Made by a program: the position numbers and the translations under genes. The notes under the pieces are model-generated. The model was given only the letters and a program-made list of their open reading frames with translations. It ran no database searches and had not been told where the DNA came from. A stretch of DNA of 64,000 nucleotides from Symbiodinium natans (Eukaryota > Sar > Dinophyceae > Suessiales > Symbiodiniaceae), in NCBI GenBank assembly GCA_905221605.1, contig CAJNDS010002768.1, forward strand, positions 878,035 through 942,034. The letters are read 5' to 3'. Of the stretch, positions 10,301 through 18,100 are shown one piece after another (position 1 is the stretch's first letter; each line of letters starts with the position of its first letter).

Positions 10301-12524
10301 CTGCTTCTCCGAGGCCTTCTGGGGCACGTTCTTCTCGTCCTGGTTCTCCGAGGCCTTCTGGTGGTCCTCGTGGTTCTCCTCCTCGGAGCTGGAGCTGAGC
10401 GGCACCCGCGACCCCATGCGGTCTTCGAGTGGTCTCAAGAGACCGTGTCACCAGCCAACCAACGTTGCTAAACCAACAAGTGTACAGCTGACAACGACTG
10501 CGGCACACACTCAAACCCTCAGAATTGATATTTATCGTCCAACCTTTGGTTGCAAGGGAACCTAAGGAAAGCAAACTGTGCTCACACTCTGTCACAAGAC
10601 CACGCAGCTCAGCACACACAAGCCTACCTTCTACTGTCAAAAATTGGGCTCTTACTGTTACTCTACGGTTCAGGCTCAGCACTTCACCAGACGCCAAAGA
10701 GCAGCGCACCTGGTACTCATCCTCAGCGATCACGGCGACGTGGCCACTATCAAGCAGCCGCTGCGCAATCAAGTGAATGCTTGCTCCACTGTCTGCCAAC
10801 CAAAGATGATCACACAAGCTCTGATCTTCAGGGTTCTCTGTTCTTCGAACTGCACGACTAAACACGCTGTTCACGACCATGCTTTCGGGATCTTGGGGTC
10901 CATGCAAAGCGCAAAACCAACCATGATCATCCCCGTGTTCTTCGTGTCGTTCAAGCCCATGCAAAACATCAAGACAATCATGCTGTTCAAGAAAAACTTC
11001 TTCGCCATGCTGGAGACAACCATGTTCTTCAGGAAAACCATGCCCTTCGGGAAAACCATGCTCTTCAGGAAAACCATGCTCTTCGGGAAAAACGTCACGC
11101 GGAAATTGCAAAACTGGTCGTTCAGGTAGCACTTCCACCAAGCCCATCGTCACACTTGGCTTCGGCGCCCCCTTTGCTTTCGGCTGGCCAGATGCACCCG
11201 AAGGCTTGTCTTTCCGTGGTTCTGGGCAATCTCGAGCAAAGTGCCCCGGCTGCCCGCAGTTGAAGCATTTTCCCTTCTTTCCCTCGCTCTGGGCTTTCGG
11301 CTTGTCGTCTCTTTTTCCTTTGCCTCGACCAGCACCCTTCTCTGAAGTGCCCTCGTTCTTGCCGCCTTTCTTCCCTTTCCCTTTGCCCTTCTTGCCTTTG
11401 CCCTTGTTGAAAGCTGCAATCAACTCTTCAGTCCAAGCGCTCTTCGACGAATGCTTGTGGCCTTCCTTGTCATGCTCGATCACACGCAGATGAGAGTCGT
11501 AAAACTTGATGCTCTCCAGGATCTCATTCAGCGTGTCGCTCTTTCCATGCAACAAAACGTAATGCTTGCAGGACTCGGGCATGCACTTCAAGTGAAGCAT
11601 CATCTTCTCAGGCTCTGTCAAACGAAGACTGCTGTAGCCACTAAGATTTCTATCCGCCTTCAAGAGCTCGGATTCTACTGCTCTGTAGACGTCCAAGGGC
11701 CGCACCACATGCTTCCCTGGGCGAAATTGCAAAACAGCTTCACGAAGAGATGTTGCTTCAATTCTCGACTGAACTCCAAACTCCGTGTTCAGTCTCCGAA
11801 AGGCTTCGTACCCACATGCTGCTCCAAGCTGTGACTGTTCCGCTTGTCGAACGATGTCTAAAGCTCGTTGGAAATCACCCAAAGACTGACGCAGCAAGTG
11901 AAGAAATCTCGCAGACCTCGCCGCTGGTCCCTTCTCCAAACTGCTCTGTTGAATCTCGGTGGGGGTGATCATCGCTCGGTACAACTCAGTGGGGTAAAAG
12001 TCGTCAAGCAAAGACAACCAAGACATGACTCCCTCAACGTACTGCGACCAAAAACTGATCTCCGAAGTTCGAGTCGTCATCTTCTGGTACTCAAGCATAG
12101 GGATCTTGGGAATGTAGCTCTCTGCTTTGGAGTGTCTGACTCCACCAGTGTCCTTGTCCACTTCCATAGGCTCTGGGCCCGTTGAGGACGCTGCTGCTGC
12201 CATTCCGCTGCTTGTCTCAGCAGCTCGTGTCAAAGCCGCTGCTTGCATCTCTCCCAACGTCTGCACCAAACCAACCAACTGGCTAATCTGCTGCGACTGT
12301 GCCTGCACCATCTGCACCGCCATTTGTGGGTCCAGAGCAGGTGGTTGCGGAGGCATTCCTGGATTCACTTGGGCTCCTGCTGGAGCTTGTGGAGGTTGTC
12401 CAACGCTTCCTCCAGTGTAACCACTTGCCTGTCGAGTCGGAAGAGGTAACACAAGAGGCGTCACCACTTGCCGCGGTCTCCTTGAGAGGTGAGCTGGACT
12501 GAGCACGTCCCTCGCCTCGAACAC
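7239..12524 (-). CDS. Element B gag-pol: gag, protease, integrase, RT (up to the catalytic YVDD)
   Basis: This long minus-strand frame has no ATG at its edge; the real start is probably at 12636 in another frame. Gag contains the zinc knuckle CFNCGQPGHFARDC (about 11226-11270) after a Lys/Gly-rich stretch, then tandem EEHGFP-type repeats (about 10890-11100). Protease is HLWLADSGASIHLIAQRLL. An insert of several hundred residues rich in Gly, Glu and Arg (about 9740-10440) precedes the HHCC-type motif HVLQGHQPFSSSCDVC and the integrase (RCDAEPYMRALL; GRHAPAAERAVRTL). A second acidic linker leads to RT (RSRVVVRDYASG, ILADVSTAFLFA, NKSLYGLRSASLAWY, LLAYVDDLMVGC). After YVDD the frame loses similarity and stops at 7239, while the other frame continues correctly. 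It acts as the replication and integration machinery of the element. Confidence 0.88.
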   Translation of the reverse strand: MFEARDVLSPAHLSRRPRQVVTPLVLPLPTRQASGYTGGSVGQPPQAPAGAQVNPGMPPQPPALDPQMAVQMVQAQSQQISQLVGLVQTLGEMQAAALTRAAETSSGMAAAASSTGPEPMEVDKDTGGVRHSKAESYIPKIPMLEYQKMTTRTSEISFWSQYVEGVMSWLSLLDDFYPTELYRAMITPTEIQQSSLEKGPAARSARFLHLLRQSLGDFQRALDIVRQAEQSQLGAACGYEAFRRLNTEFGVQSRIEATSLREAVLQFRPGKHVVRPLDVYRAVESELLKADRNLSGYSSLRLTEPEKMMLHLKCMPESCKHYVLLHGKSDTLNEILESIKFYDSHLRVIEHDKEGHKHSSKSAWTEELIAAFNKGKGKKGKGKGKKGGKNEGTSEKGAGRGKGKRDDKPKAQSEGKKGKCFNCGQPGHFARDCPEPRKDKPSGASGQPKAKGAPKPSVTMGLVEVLPERPVLQFPRDVFPEEHGFPEEHGFPEGHGFPEEHGCLQHGEEVFLEQHDCLDVLHGLERHEEHGDDHGWFCALHGPQDPESMVVNSVFSRAVRRTENPEDQSLCDHLWLADSGASIHLIAQRLLDSGHVAVIAEDEYQVRCSLASGEVLSLNRRVTVRAQFLTVEGRLVCAELRGLVTECEHSLLSLGSLATKGWTININSEGLSVCRSRCQLYTCWFSNVGWLVTRSLETTRRPHGVAGAAQLQLRGGEPRGPPEGLGEPGREERAPEGLGEAGGGQQRAPEGFGCLRRELRGASSEGLERGERGGDPRCGDGQAGGSENTGRSCGRDRAGRRGAHGKEFRSLEGGPQAEASYESHAKDLETHSQGDAEEETTSEGNAGEDLEGQREAGKQAEKGAGHEQLVDGAPGGEDGALNEMPCAATAGADKGRAVESASTSACSQPKAREQVLALRATKAPAGAVNRDTFSPQKPGIKAAWEALCSTGTEKRNERCMVDLCDLVEVLASLGDEGEETERGEGESEHDVWWILKDREVVDFDKISHVLQGHQPFSSSCDVCVRSRSLPKGAREKPWDQVMKHEVQIDQFFKFQKRFIVLVHAQSFAVGCVDGEAARDQILENMGAWLRYFGLSGVEVGTVFRCDAEPYMRALLVELLERFQNFHGPIEQFSPGRHAPAAERAVRTLRELGDSILVELQDHGVSLRNTSRAFALLYNHCCHVHNRYSQLAGSELSPLQRLRGNKHKPHQVYAFGSTVCAHASAVEDLIVGRFAFGCYLGPMMSKTSHLVNVRLPDGALKLVQASSIKVVVPLRYDVELLGTFGRKVVGGVHPAPQPLGDPEDPSLRTVPLSLVPGGNPPAEFFAEHGATRRCTACQKGSTHAVNHSRTCRRRYQAWLKGEMEPNEPPRPLESPQGIGDVQRDGGMPEVELDVPDDLERIEADVPRDGDYEPRGGVGCDSEEPFQPELEREALPAGLPESPGPSEDPRSDPGVEDVEMMDRFVETPEPQKLSFASEDAITSVVASVFFRTSVYNAVEDESWIDLEIRGRKVCLQRPKFVKDDTTGKPLDPQLTAEGMTKEVKALDALNVGDLVTKQEADEYAKEHNIRILTTRWVSVDKKEGETKQKIVRSRVVVRDYASGNPTAQELGISSPTSSNEAFRTFLVFIASSGSDIILADVSTAFLFAKVVSPEVVMLPTNIRFPDNSRAYMKLNKSLYGLRSASLAWYKMLAELVEELGLFACETEKTVFAGWFLFDGTHYYMVLLAYVDDLMVGCRFLPAAKSSQAGQDQSHWNPVQRQEG
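9740..10438 (-). other. Low-complexity insert in the element B polyprotein between protease and integrase
   Basis: In the polyprotein frame this stretch encodes Gly/Glu/Arg-rich quasi-repeats (for example GEPGREERAPEGLGEAGGG). Most of it is also open in the other two minus frames, one of which reads 232 codons. The composition and lack of motifs suggest a disordered spacer. Confidence 0.5.
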
Positions 12525-12636
12525 TCACCAAACTCGGGCTTCTTCCAGAATGTGTGGGCGTCTCACCAGGAACTCGGTTTCTTCCTCGTGGACTCCTTCT
12601 TCTCTCTCGGGAGTGCAAGCTGGAAATGTCAGACAT
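12505..12636 (-). CDS. Likely true N-terminus of element B Gag, out of frame with the rest
   Basis: An ATG at 12634-12636 begins MSDISSLHSRERRRSPRGRN, an Arg/Ser-rich start resembling the N-terminus of element C Gag (…HVRSPRGGRERGSS). It runs to VSVRGEGR near 12510, where the long gag-pol frame (EARDVLSPAHL) takes over in a different register; that frame has a TGA stop just upstream at about 12525. A one-base frameshift near 12505-12525 is the simplest reading. The ATG lies only ~45 bases from the PBS. Confidence 0.55.
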
Positions 12637-12669
12637 TCACCTTCACAGCTCTTGAGCGTGGCCAACCAC

Positions 12670-12681
12670 GCTCCGCCACCA
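12670..12681 (-). other. Primer binding site of element B
   Basis: Minus-strand TGGTGGCGGAGC directly follows the 5' LTR. A PBS normally starts TGG to pair with the CCA end of a tRNA. It is nearly the same as the PBS of element C (TGGTAGCGGAGC). Confidence 0.75.
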
Positions 12682-13256
12682 CGAAAAGTCTTGACACCGT
12701 TCAAGAGCTTCCAAAGGTTCTTCAAAACGTTGGTTCCAGTCAAAGCTACCCAAGCTTCAACTAAGCAAGCAAAGCTGGCACTCGGACACTTTCTTTTCTC
12801 ACTCTCGCCTTGAGCCAAACAAGTCCAGTTCTTCTGAGCTCATGCTGCTGGCAAGAAACTGTGCGTGAGTCCTACTTCACAGCCAAAACAAAAGCAAGGT
12901 CATGCAAACGTTCCCCTCAGAGTCTTCTACATACCAAGTGCATCTCAGGACACACTCAAAGGTCCAAGGTGCTTCACACCTTGCTCTCATCACTGAGGAA
13001 CTTCTCGACCAAGCTCAAAATTCACAAAGCTCAAGGTAAAACTCAAGTATGCTCCAAAACACTCATATTCACAAAACATGCTCTCCACATGTCTTCGACA
13101 TGCATCCAAACATGCAATTGCAACTCAACAACAAAACTCCTGCAAGATTCTTTTCGAAACTGAGTGTGTGCCGCTTCTGTTCGTCAAAAACCGAACACAA
13201 GAAAACCAACCACCAAGCAAACGAAGTTTCGGCTCCATTGGTGATAAAATTCTTTA
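12682..13256 (-). repeat. 5' LTR of element B
   Basis: This 575-bp copy matches the 3' LTR at 4408-4981 apart from seven substitutions and one extra A seen by eye. On the minus strand it begins TAAAGAATTTT and ends CTTTTCG next to the PBS. No TATA box is evident. Confidence 0.9.
12809..12819 (-). other. Relict spliced-leader 3' end in the 5' LTR of element B
   Basis: Minus-strand TTTGGCTCAAG is identical to the copy at 4535-4545. It lies about 438 bases from the LTR 5' end and 127 from its 3' end, a plausible place for the transcript start (U3/R boundary). Confidence 0.65.
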
Positions 13257-13261
13257 ATTTT
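13257..13261. repeat. Target site duplication of element B (ATTTT), right copy
   Basis: ATTTT directly follows the 5' LTR and matches 4403-4407. Confidence 0.85.
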
Positions 13262-13349
13262 ACCGGCAAGATAGCATGTAGGAATTCCAAAACAATTTGT
13301 TTTTAAACCAACAATTCCACAGAATGCATTCTAGATTTTTTGGACGCCG

Positions 13350-13905
13350 CGTTTCTTACAATGTTTTTTGAAAATTTTCAAAATTTAAAATTTGATCCAA
13401 ACCAGGCCGGTTGGGGTTAGTTGCAAAAGTTAGTAAGGCTCATTTTGTTTTCAGATCATTTCGTCAACAATGTTTCTCAAACAAGGAAAAGTTGAAAAAA
13501 AACATCAATTGATATTTTAAATTGTGCTCAAGCGATTTTGTTTCCAAACCAAAATCAGTATTCACACTGCAGACTTTGAAATGCTTTAAAAACCAGTGTT
13601 TCCTGTTTTAATTTTTTTCCATTTTTGGAAATTTGAAAACAATCTGCTTTGATCCAAGGCAACTTTGAAAACATTTCTGGTTTAAATGTTTTTCATGTTG
13701 GAAATTACAGGGCATCTTCAATTTGCTCAAGTTTGGTCTTGCCTTGCATGTGTCAAGCCAGACAGCTGAAAAACACAGTCAAAGTTTTTTTGAGGTCATG
13801 TTTCTTTGCTGGTAGCTTTGTTCAGCCTTTGCAGGTGCAAACAGGAAAAACGCACGTCAAGTCAAGCAGCAGGAAAAAAAATGGGCTGAGTTTGAAGTCT
13901 TGGCT
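13350..13905. repeat. Diverged direct repeat, copy 1 (AT-rich)
   Basis: About 550 bp matches 24095-24584 in the same orientation with many substitutions and indels. Shared landmarks include cagactttgaaatgcttta, tgcatgtgtcaagccag, cagctgaaaaacaca and ctgagtttgaagtcttggct. Both copies stop matching right after tcttggct. It has no coding potential. It may be a terminal repeat of an older element into which C inserted. Confidence 0.6.
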
Positions 13906-14030
13906 TTGACAAGATGGGCTACGACAACCCAATTGCAGACCGCAACGGCCGTGGACATGAGTCATGACTCAATCACTTGGCGTTCAAAAAAAACAGAATG
14001 TATTTTGTGGAAGTCATAAGTCATTTTTCC
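13906..14030. other. Noncoding spacer before element C with TCAT/TGAC-type short repeats
   Basis: About 125 bp contain catgagtcatgactca and ggaagtcataagtca. Similar repeated gtcataagtcat / gtcatgagtcat motifs lie on the far side of C at about 24043-24090. No gene is seen. Confidence 0.4.
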
Positions 14031-14035
14031 TCCAC
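14031..14035. repeat. Target site duplication of element C (TCCAC), left copy
   Basis: TCCAC precedes the 3' LTR (which starts cgtgaaaaacc on +). The same five bases follow the 5' LTR at 23931-23935. Confidence 0.75.
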
Positions 14036-14410
14036 CGTGAAAAACCGAAGGTCCCTCTGGTACCTTTTCCCTTGAAAGCACGAACCCTGACCTCTCACAC
14101 AAGTGCGGACAACTCTCTCTTTTTCACAGTCAGAGCCACTTGAGCCAAAAGTCACGAAGTGCACAAACTAAACGAATTCTCTCTTGTGAGCTTAAACTCA
14201 GCTTCAGAACGAAGTTCCTACACACTGCACACTCACTTTAAATAGCGTATTGGGCAAAAACACACTCGTATGATTTCCTTGGAAATCAACGAGGCATAAA
14301 CCATCGAGGATGGGATCACACGGATTCCCAATCACTCCGAAGCAAAACAAACCTATACAAGCTGATCCAAAACATGACAAAAACATCACTGATCAGCCAC
14401 AATCTTCCAC
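14036..14410 (-). repeat. 3' LTR of element C
   Basis: Matches 23559-23930. On the minus strand it starts GTGGAAGATT (TGTGGAAGATT in the 5' copy; one end base differs) and ends GGTTTTTCACG. It carries TTTTGGCTCAAG at 14139-14150 (minus). Confidence 0.9.
14139..14150 (-). other. Relict spliced-leader 3' end in the 3' LTR of element C
   Basis: Minus-strand TTTTGGCTCAAG matches the last 12 bases of the dinoflagellate spliced leader exactly. The bases just before it, TCGTGAC, resemble the preceding leader bases CCGTAGCCA with two gaps. Confidence 0.7.
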
Positions 14411-14418
14411 CCCCCGCA
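14411..14418 (-). other. Polypurine tract of element C
   Basis: Minus-strand TGCGGGGG lies directly before the 3' LTR start. Confidence 0.65.
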
Positions 14419-15147
14419 TTTTGCTGAGGGTTCATGTCAAAGATCTGAAGTCCAAGCCCAGCTCGGCACTTCAACACTAAGGGGATGCCCTGGCCACATT
14501 CCCTTGGTGCGTACTCGCCACCAAACGAAACAAACAACACACCAGTCGATCTCTGACATCAAACTTAAAACTCATGCAAGATCCCACCATCAGGCAGGTT
14601 GTCCTGGGTCCACATCACTGGTAACCCAAGAGTTCGTTGTCCAAACACGTGAAAAACGAATTAAACTTGCATCCACCTGCACTGGGGCAGGGTTGTCTTG
14701 GAACGAATCCAAGAGTTCGTGGTGACAAACACGTGAAAACGAATTAATGCAAGCTTCAGATGTTTCCCACTCAGCACTCGACCTTGTCGTGGTACTCCTT
14801 CTCAGTCTCGCATCTTCCAGGTCACCAAACTCACCAACTAGCATCGGCTAGCTGATCCTTCAGGAAAAGATTGGCTTCATAGTTTCGCTTCTTCCAGCGT
14901 ACCATCAGCCAAAAACGTCTTCAGAGGTGGCAATCAGACGCCTTGCAGAAGGGGCTATAGAGTCCCTCGTTGAGTTTCATCATCATTTTGCCTCCTCTTT
15001 GCAAACTTCTCATGCACTGAAACAAGGGCTCACACTAACCAGAAAAATCGCGGGCGCTCCATGGCGGCAACGCGGCCATGGCTTCCAAAAAAATGGCTGC
15101 GGGTTTCACTCACCCACCCAACCACTGAGATCACTTAGCATCTCAGT
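14419..15147 (-). other. 3' untranslated region of element C
   Basis: About 730 bp between the gag-pol stop and the polypurine tract. It contains no convincing ORF, but an imperfect duplication at about 14597-14750. Confidence 0.5.
14597..14750. repeat. Imperfect tandem duplication in the element C 3' region
   Basis: Two units of about 65-75 bp share gttgtc.tgg, ccaagagttcgt and aacacgtgaaaa(a)cgaattaa (around 14597-14665 and 14687-14748). Confidence 0.65.
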
Positions 15148-18100
15148 TCATTCTTCATCCTCTTCGCCCTTCTTCTCGCCAGCTCCAGTTGACTCCATCA
15201 ACTTGGCGCGGCGCTCCTTGGCGGCTTCCTTCATCTCCGCCAACTCAGCCGTCCTCGTTTCCATCATCACATCCTGCGAAGATCGGCTAGGCTCAGCTGG
15301 CGTCTCCGCAGGCCTCTCAGTTGGCTGGTCTCCAACCTTTCTCTTCTTCTCTTCCAACATCAGCTCCAAATCGGCAACACTAAAGCTTGCCTTCACACGC
15401 TCAGCAATCTGCGCGATAGCTGCTGCATCCAACTCAGATGGTACAACTGACACAGGCGAGCGAACCGCTTCGCCTTCCAGCTTTGCTCTCTTAGCAGCTT
15501 CTTCCTCGGCAGCTGACAGGTCGGCGATGCGCTTGCGCTTTCGCTCAGCTTCCTCGAACTCTCGGTCTTGCTGTTCCGCTGCAGCCTTGAGGATCCGCTT
15601 CAGGTCCTTTTCCTCCTTCTCGAGTTTCCCAACATTCTCACCCATGATCCCAAAGGCTTGCTGCCACATGTCGGCAGGCAACGTCAAGTTGAACCTCACC
15701 ACATAGTCGGTCGGCAAGTGCCACTTACACTTGCAGATCCACACAACACCGCTTCGAGTCTCACTCGCAACCACCTTCTTCCAGCTTGCCGCCCTCTGCG
15801 TGTCGGTGATCTCCTCTTTCTTTTTCTCCAGGTCCTCCAAGAATCCTGCAACAGACTCCATCACGGATCTGTAGTGGCTGTAGGCCACAAACGACCACTT
15901 GGGGACTGGTCTCTCCCTCAGCTCCGGCTCGTGAATCCGAAGTGTATCACACGACAACATCGAAATCACTCGCACTCGCTCCACCAGTTCCTTAAACACC
16001 AAGGATCCTTCCTTTGCACTTCTCTTCCAGCGCAACACCCATGGGGGATAATACGAGCTCTCAGCTTCATCCTCCATGATCCTCTCTGCTCCCAAAATGG
16101 GTAGCATGCACAACAGATCCACCATCCGCAAGACTCCGAGGTCCTGGTGCTCACCCAGAAGCAAAACAGGGACTATCCCTTTTCTCTTCAAGTACCTCAC
16201 GAAGCTCAACATCGCCAGGCCACACGTTCCCGGCGGTACTTCCATGTACAGTCCTCCTTCATTCACTGCCATCTCCCAGATGATGGCCTTGCCACCAATC
16301 TGTCCACGGACATCCAAGATTCCGAAGATCTTCGTGGGTTTCTCCTGTAGCTCACACACCTCCTGGATGGGCTTCACCAGCTTCTCGTATGAGCTTTGAT
16401 AGCGCAACATATCCTTGTCGGATAGCGTGCCTACCACGTCCTTGAGCTCTAGCTCATCCACTGGAGTTCCGCGCCGGCAGATACTCCATGACACATCACC
16501 GAACCACTTCGGCGGCTCTGGATCCGCCAGCTCCGGAAACACGTCGACCATCCGTTCAATCACCTTCGGCATGGCCTTGGGTTTCGGTGCAGCTTGGCCT
16601 GAGCCTCGGCTTTCACCTTTATCACCCCTTTTTCCAGCAGCTCGGCGCTCCTTCTCTGCCTCTCGGAGATGGAATGCATGGCTTGCATCCGTGCCAGAGA
16701 CTGTCACAGTCTGTTTGCACTTTTCGCACTTGGGCTTGCCACTTTCATCCCAGCTCAACCCGGCAGCATGCTCGGATCTGAACAACCATTTGCAAACCTT
16801 ACACCAAAAGGGGCTTTTCATCTCAGCACCCTGCTCACCCTTCCTGCTGTCTTCAGCTGCCATTTTCCTGTCCTTCACCAAAGGTACAGGCTCCAGGCTA
16901 GGGCTAGCTTCCGTGGTGCTTGAACCAAAGCTTTTGCGGTTGGACCATAAATCCATTTCTTGAACCTCAGGGGAAGAGTCTTCACGAAGGGTTTCGGGAC
17001 TTCTAAGGTGGAAATTTTCAAAAACTTCGCCACACTTTTTCACACTTTTCAACGATCCAACTTGCTCCACACTGCATCCAGTTGCCTCGGCACACTGGCA
17101 TGCCTGAACTCCAACCCTTGGTCGGATTCCACAGATCCTCCACACCTGCTGCACATCTTCACCAGGGTATATACCCATAGCTTGCTGGTGCTGACAGAAT
17201 GTCACTTGACTCAAGCACTTTGTAAGAACGTCAGCGATCATTCCCGCTGTCGGGCACCAAATGACCTTCAAGGTCTGAGCTTCCTGTATCCGCTCCTGAA
17301 GATAGCAGACAGCGATGTCTAAGTGGCGAACTCGCCTACTCAACCCACGGTTTAGCAAAACCGCTCTCGCTGAGGAACTGTCAGTGTGCAATCGGATCGT
17401 GACATCTGACTCGGCCAACTGACCGATCAAAGTCGCAAGTCCCTCACTCTCCTGTACCGCAGTCAAGATGGCTCTCAACTCAGCTTCACAAGAACTCAGC
17501 GATACACACCCTTGAACTCGAGAGATTCCCTTGATCAGGCATCCTCTATAAAAGATGGCTATGCCCGACACAGATCTTCGTCCTAACGACGCTTGGGGTG
17601 CCCAACTGGCATCCGCATACACTTCCAGCTGCGCCGGCCCACTGTCCGGTACATTCCCATCAGGGCCAAAGTACTGCCATGCATGGTATTGTCCCTTTAG
17701 GAACCTAATCACTTGTCGCAATGCTTGCTCAAAGCATGCTGTTGGCTTGGACTGTCCTTGCGAAAGAATGGACATCCACCTACTCAGGTCAGGTCTCGAC
17801 TGACCCCACCATGCAATCCGGCCAAGTACTGCTCTGTACCTCGCAGCTGCAGTGTCACTCAACTCAGGATCCGAACCACTTGCTCTGCCCTTCTCGACCG
17901 TTTTCACGATGTCCGGAGGAGCAGTAACCACCTTCAGGTCCTTACAGAACTCTGTCTCGAACAGGGCATCTAAGTATGCCGGGGGCACTCGCATCCTGAG
18001 ATGACTCCCTTGTCTCTCAATCTCTCGCCCCAAAAAGGTGATCTTTCCACCAGTGGAAGTGATTCGACCCGTTTCCTTGATCTTCAACTCTCCGTTCAGG

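Larger units (their letters stand above)
4408..13256 (-). mobile_element. Element B: complete Ty1/copia-type LTR retrotransposon with methyltransferase-like module
   Basis: Element B is defined by two ~575-bp direct repeats in the same orientation (4408-4981 and 12682-13256), a perfect 5-bp target duplication, a primer binding site abutting the 5' LTR and a polypurine tract abutting the 3' LTR. Domain order on the minus strand is gag (CCHC knuckle), protease, HHCC and integrase, RT, RNase H, as in copia (integrase before RT), then a methyltransferase-like region and a small Cys/His ORF. By eye the LTRs differ at seven substitutions and one single-base indel, about 1.2 percent, which suggests a fairly recent insertion. 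Frameshifts near 12.5 kb and 7.3 kb indicate that this copy is no longer autonomous, unless frameshifting is programmed. Confidence 0.93.

Noticed and set aside
475-16400. Many + strand ORFs of 60-316 codons across 0.5-23 kb
   Set aside because: They lie opposite the minus-strand retrotransposon frames and lack any motif; they are shadows of the coding strand.
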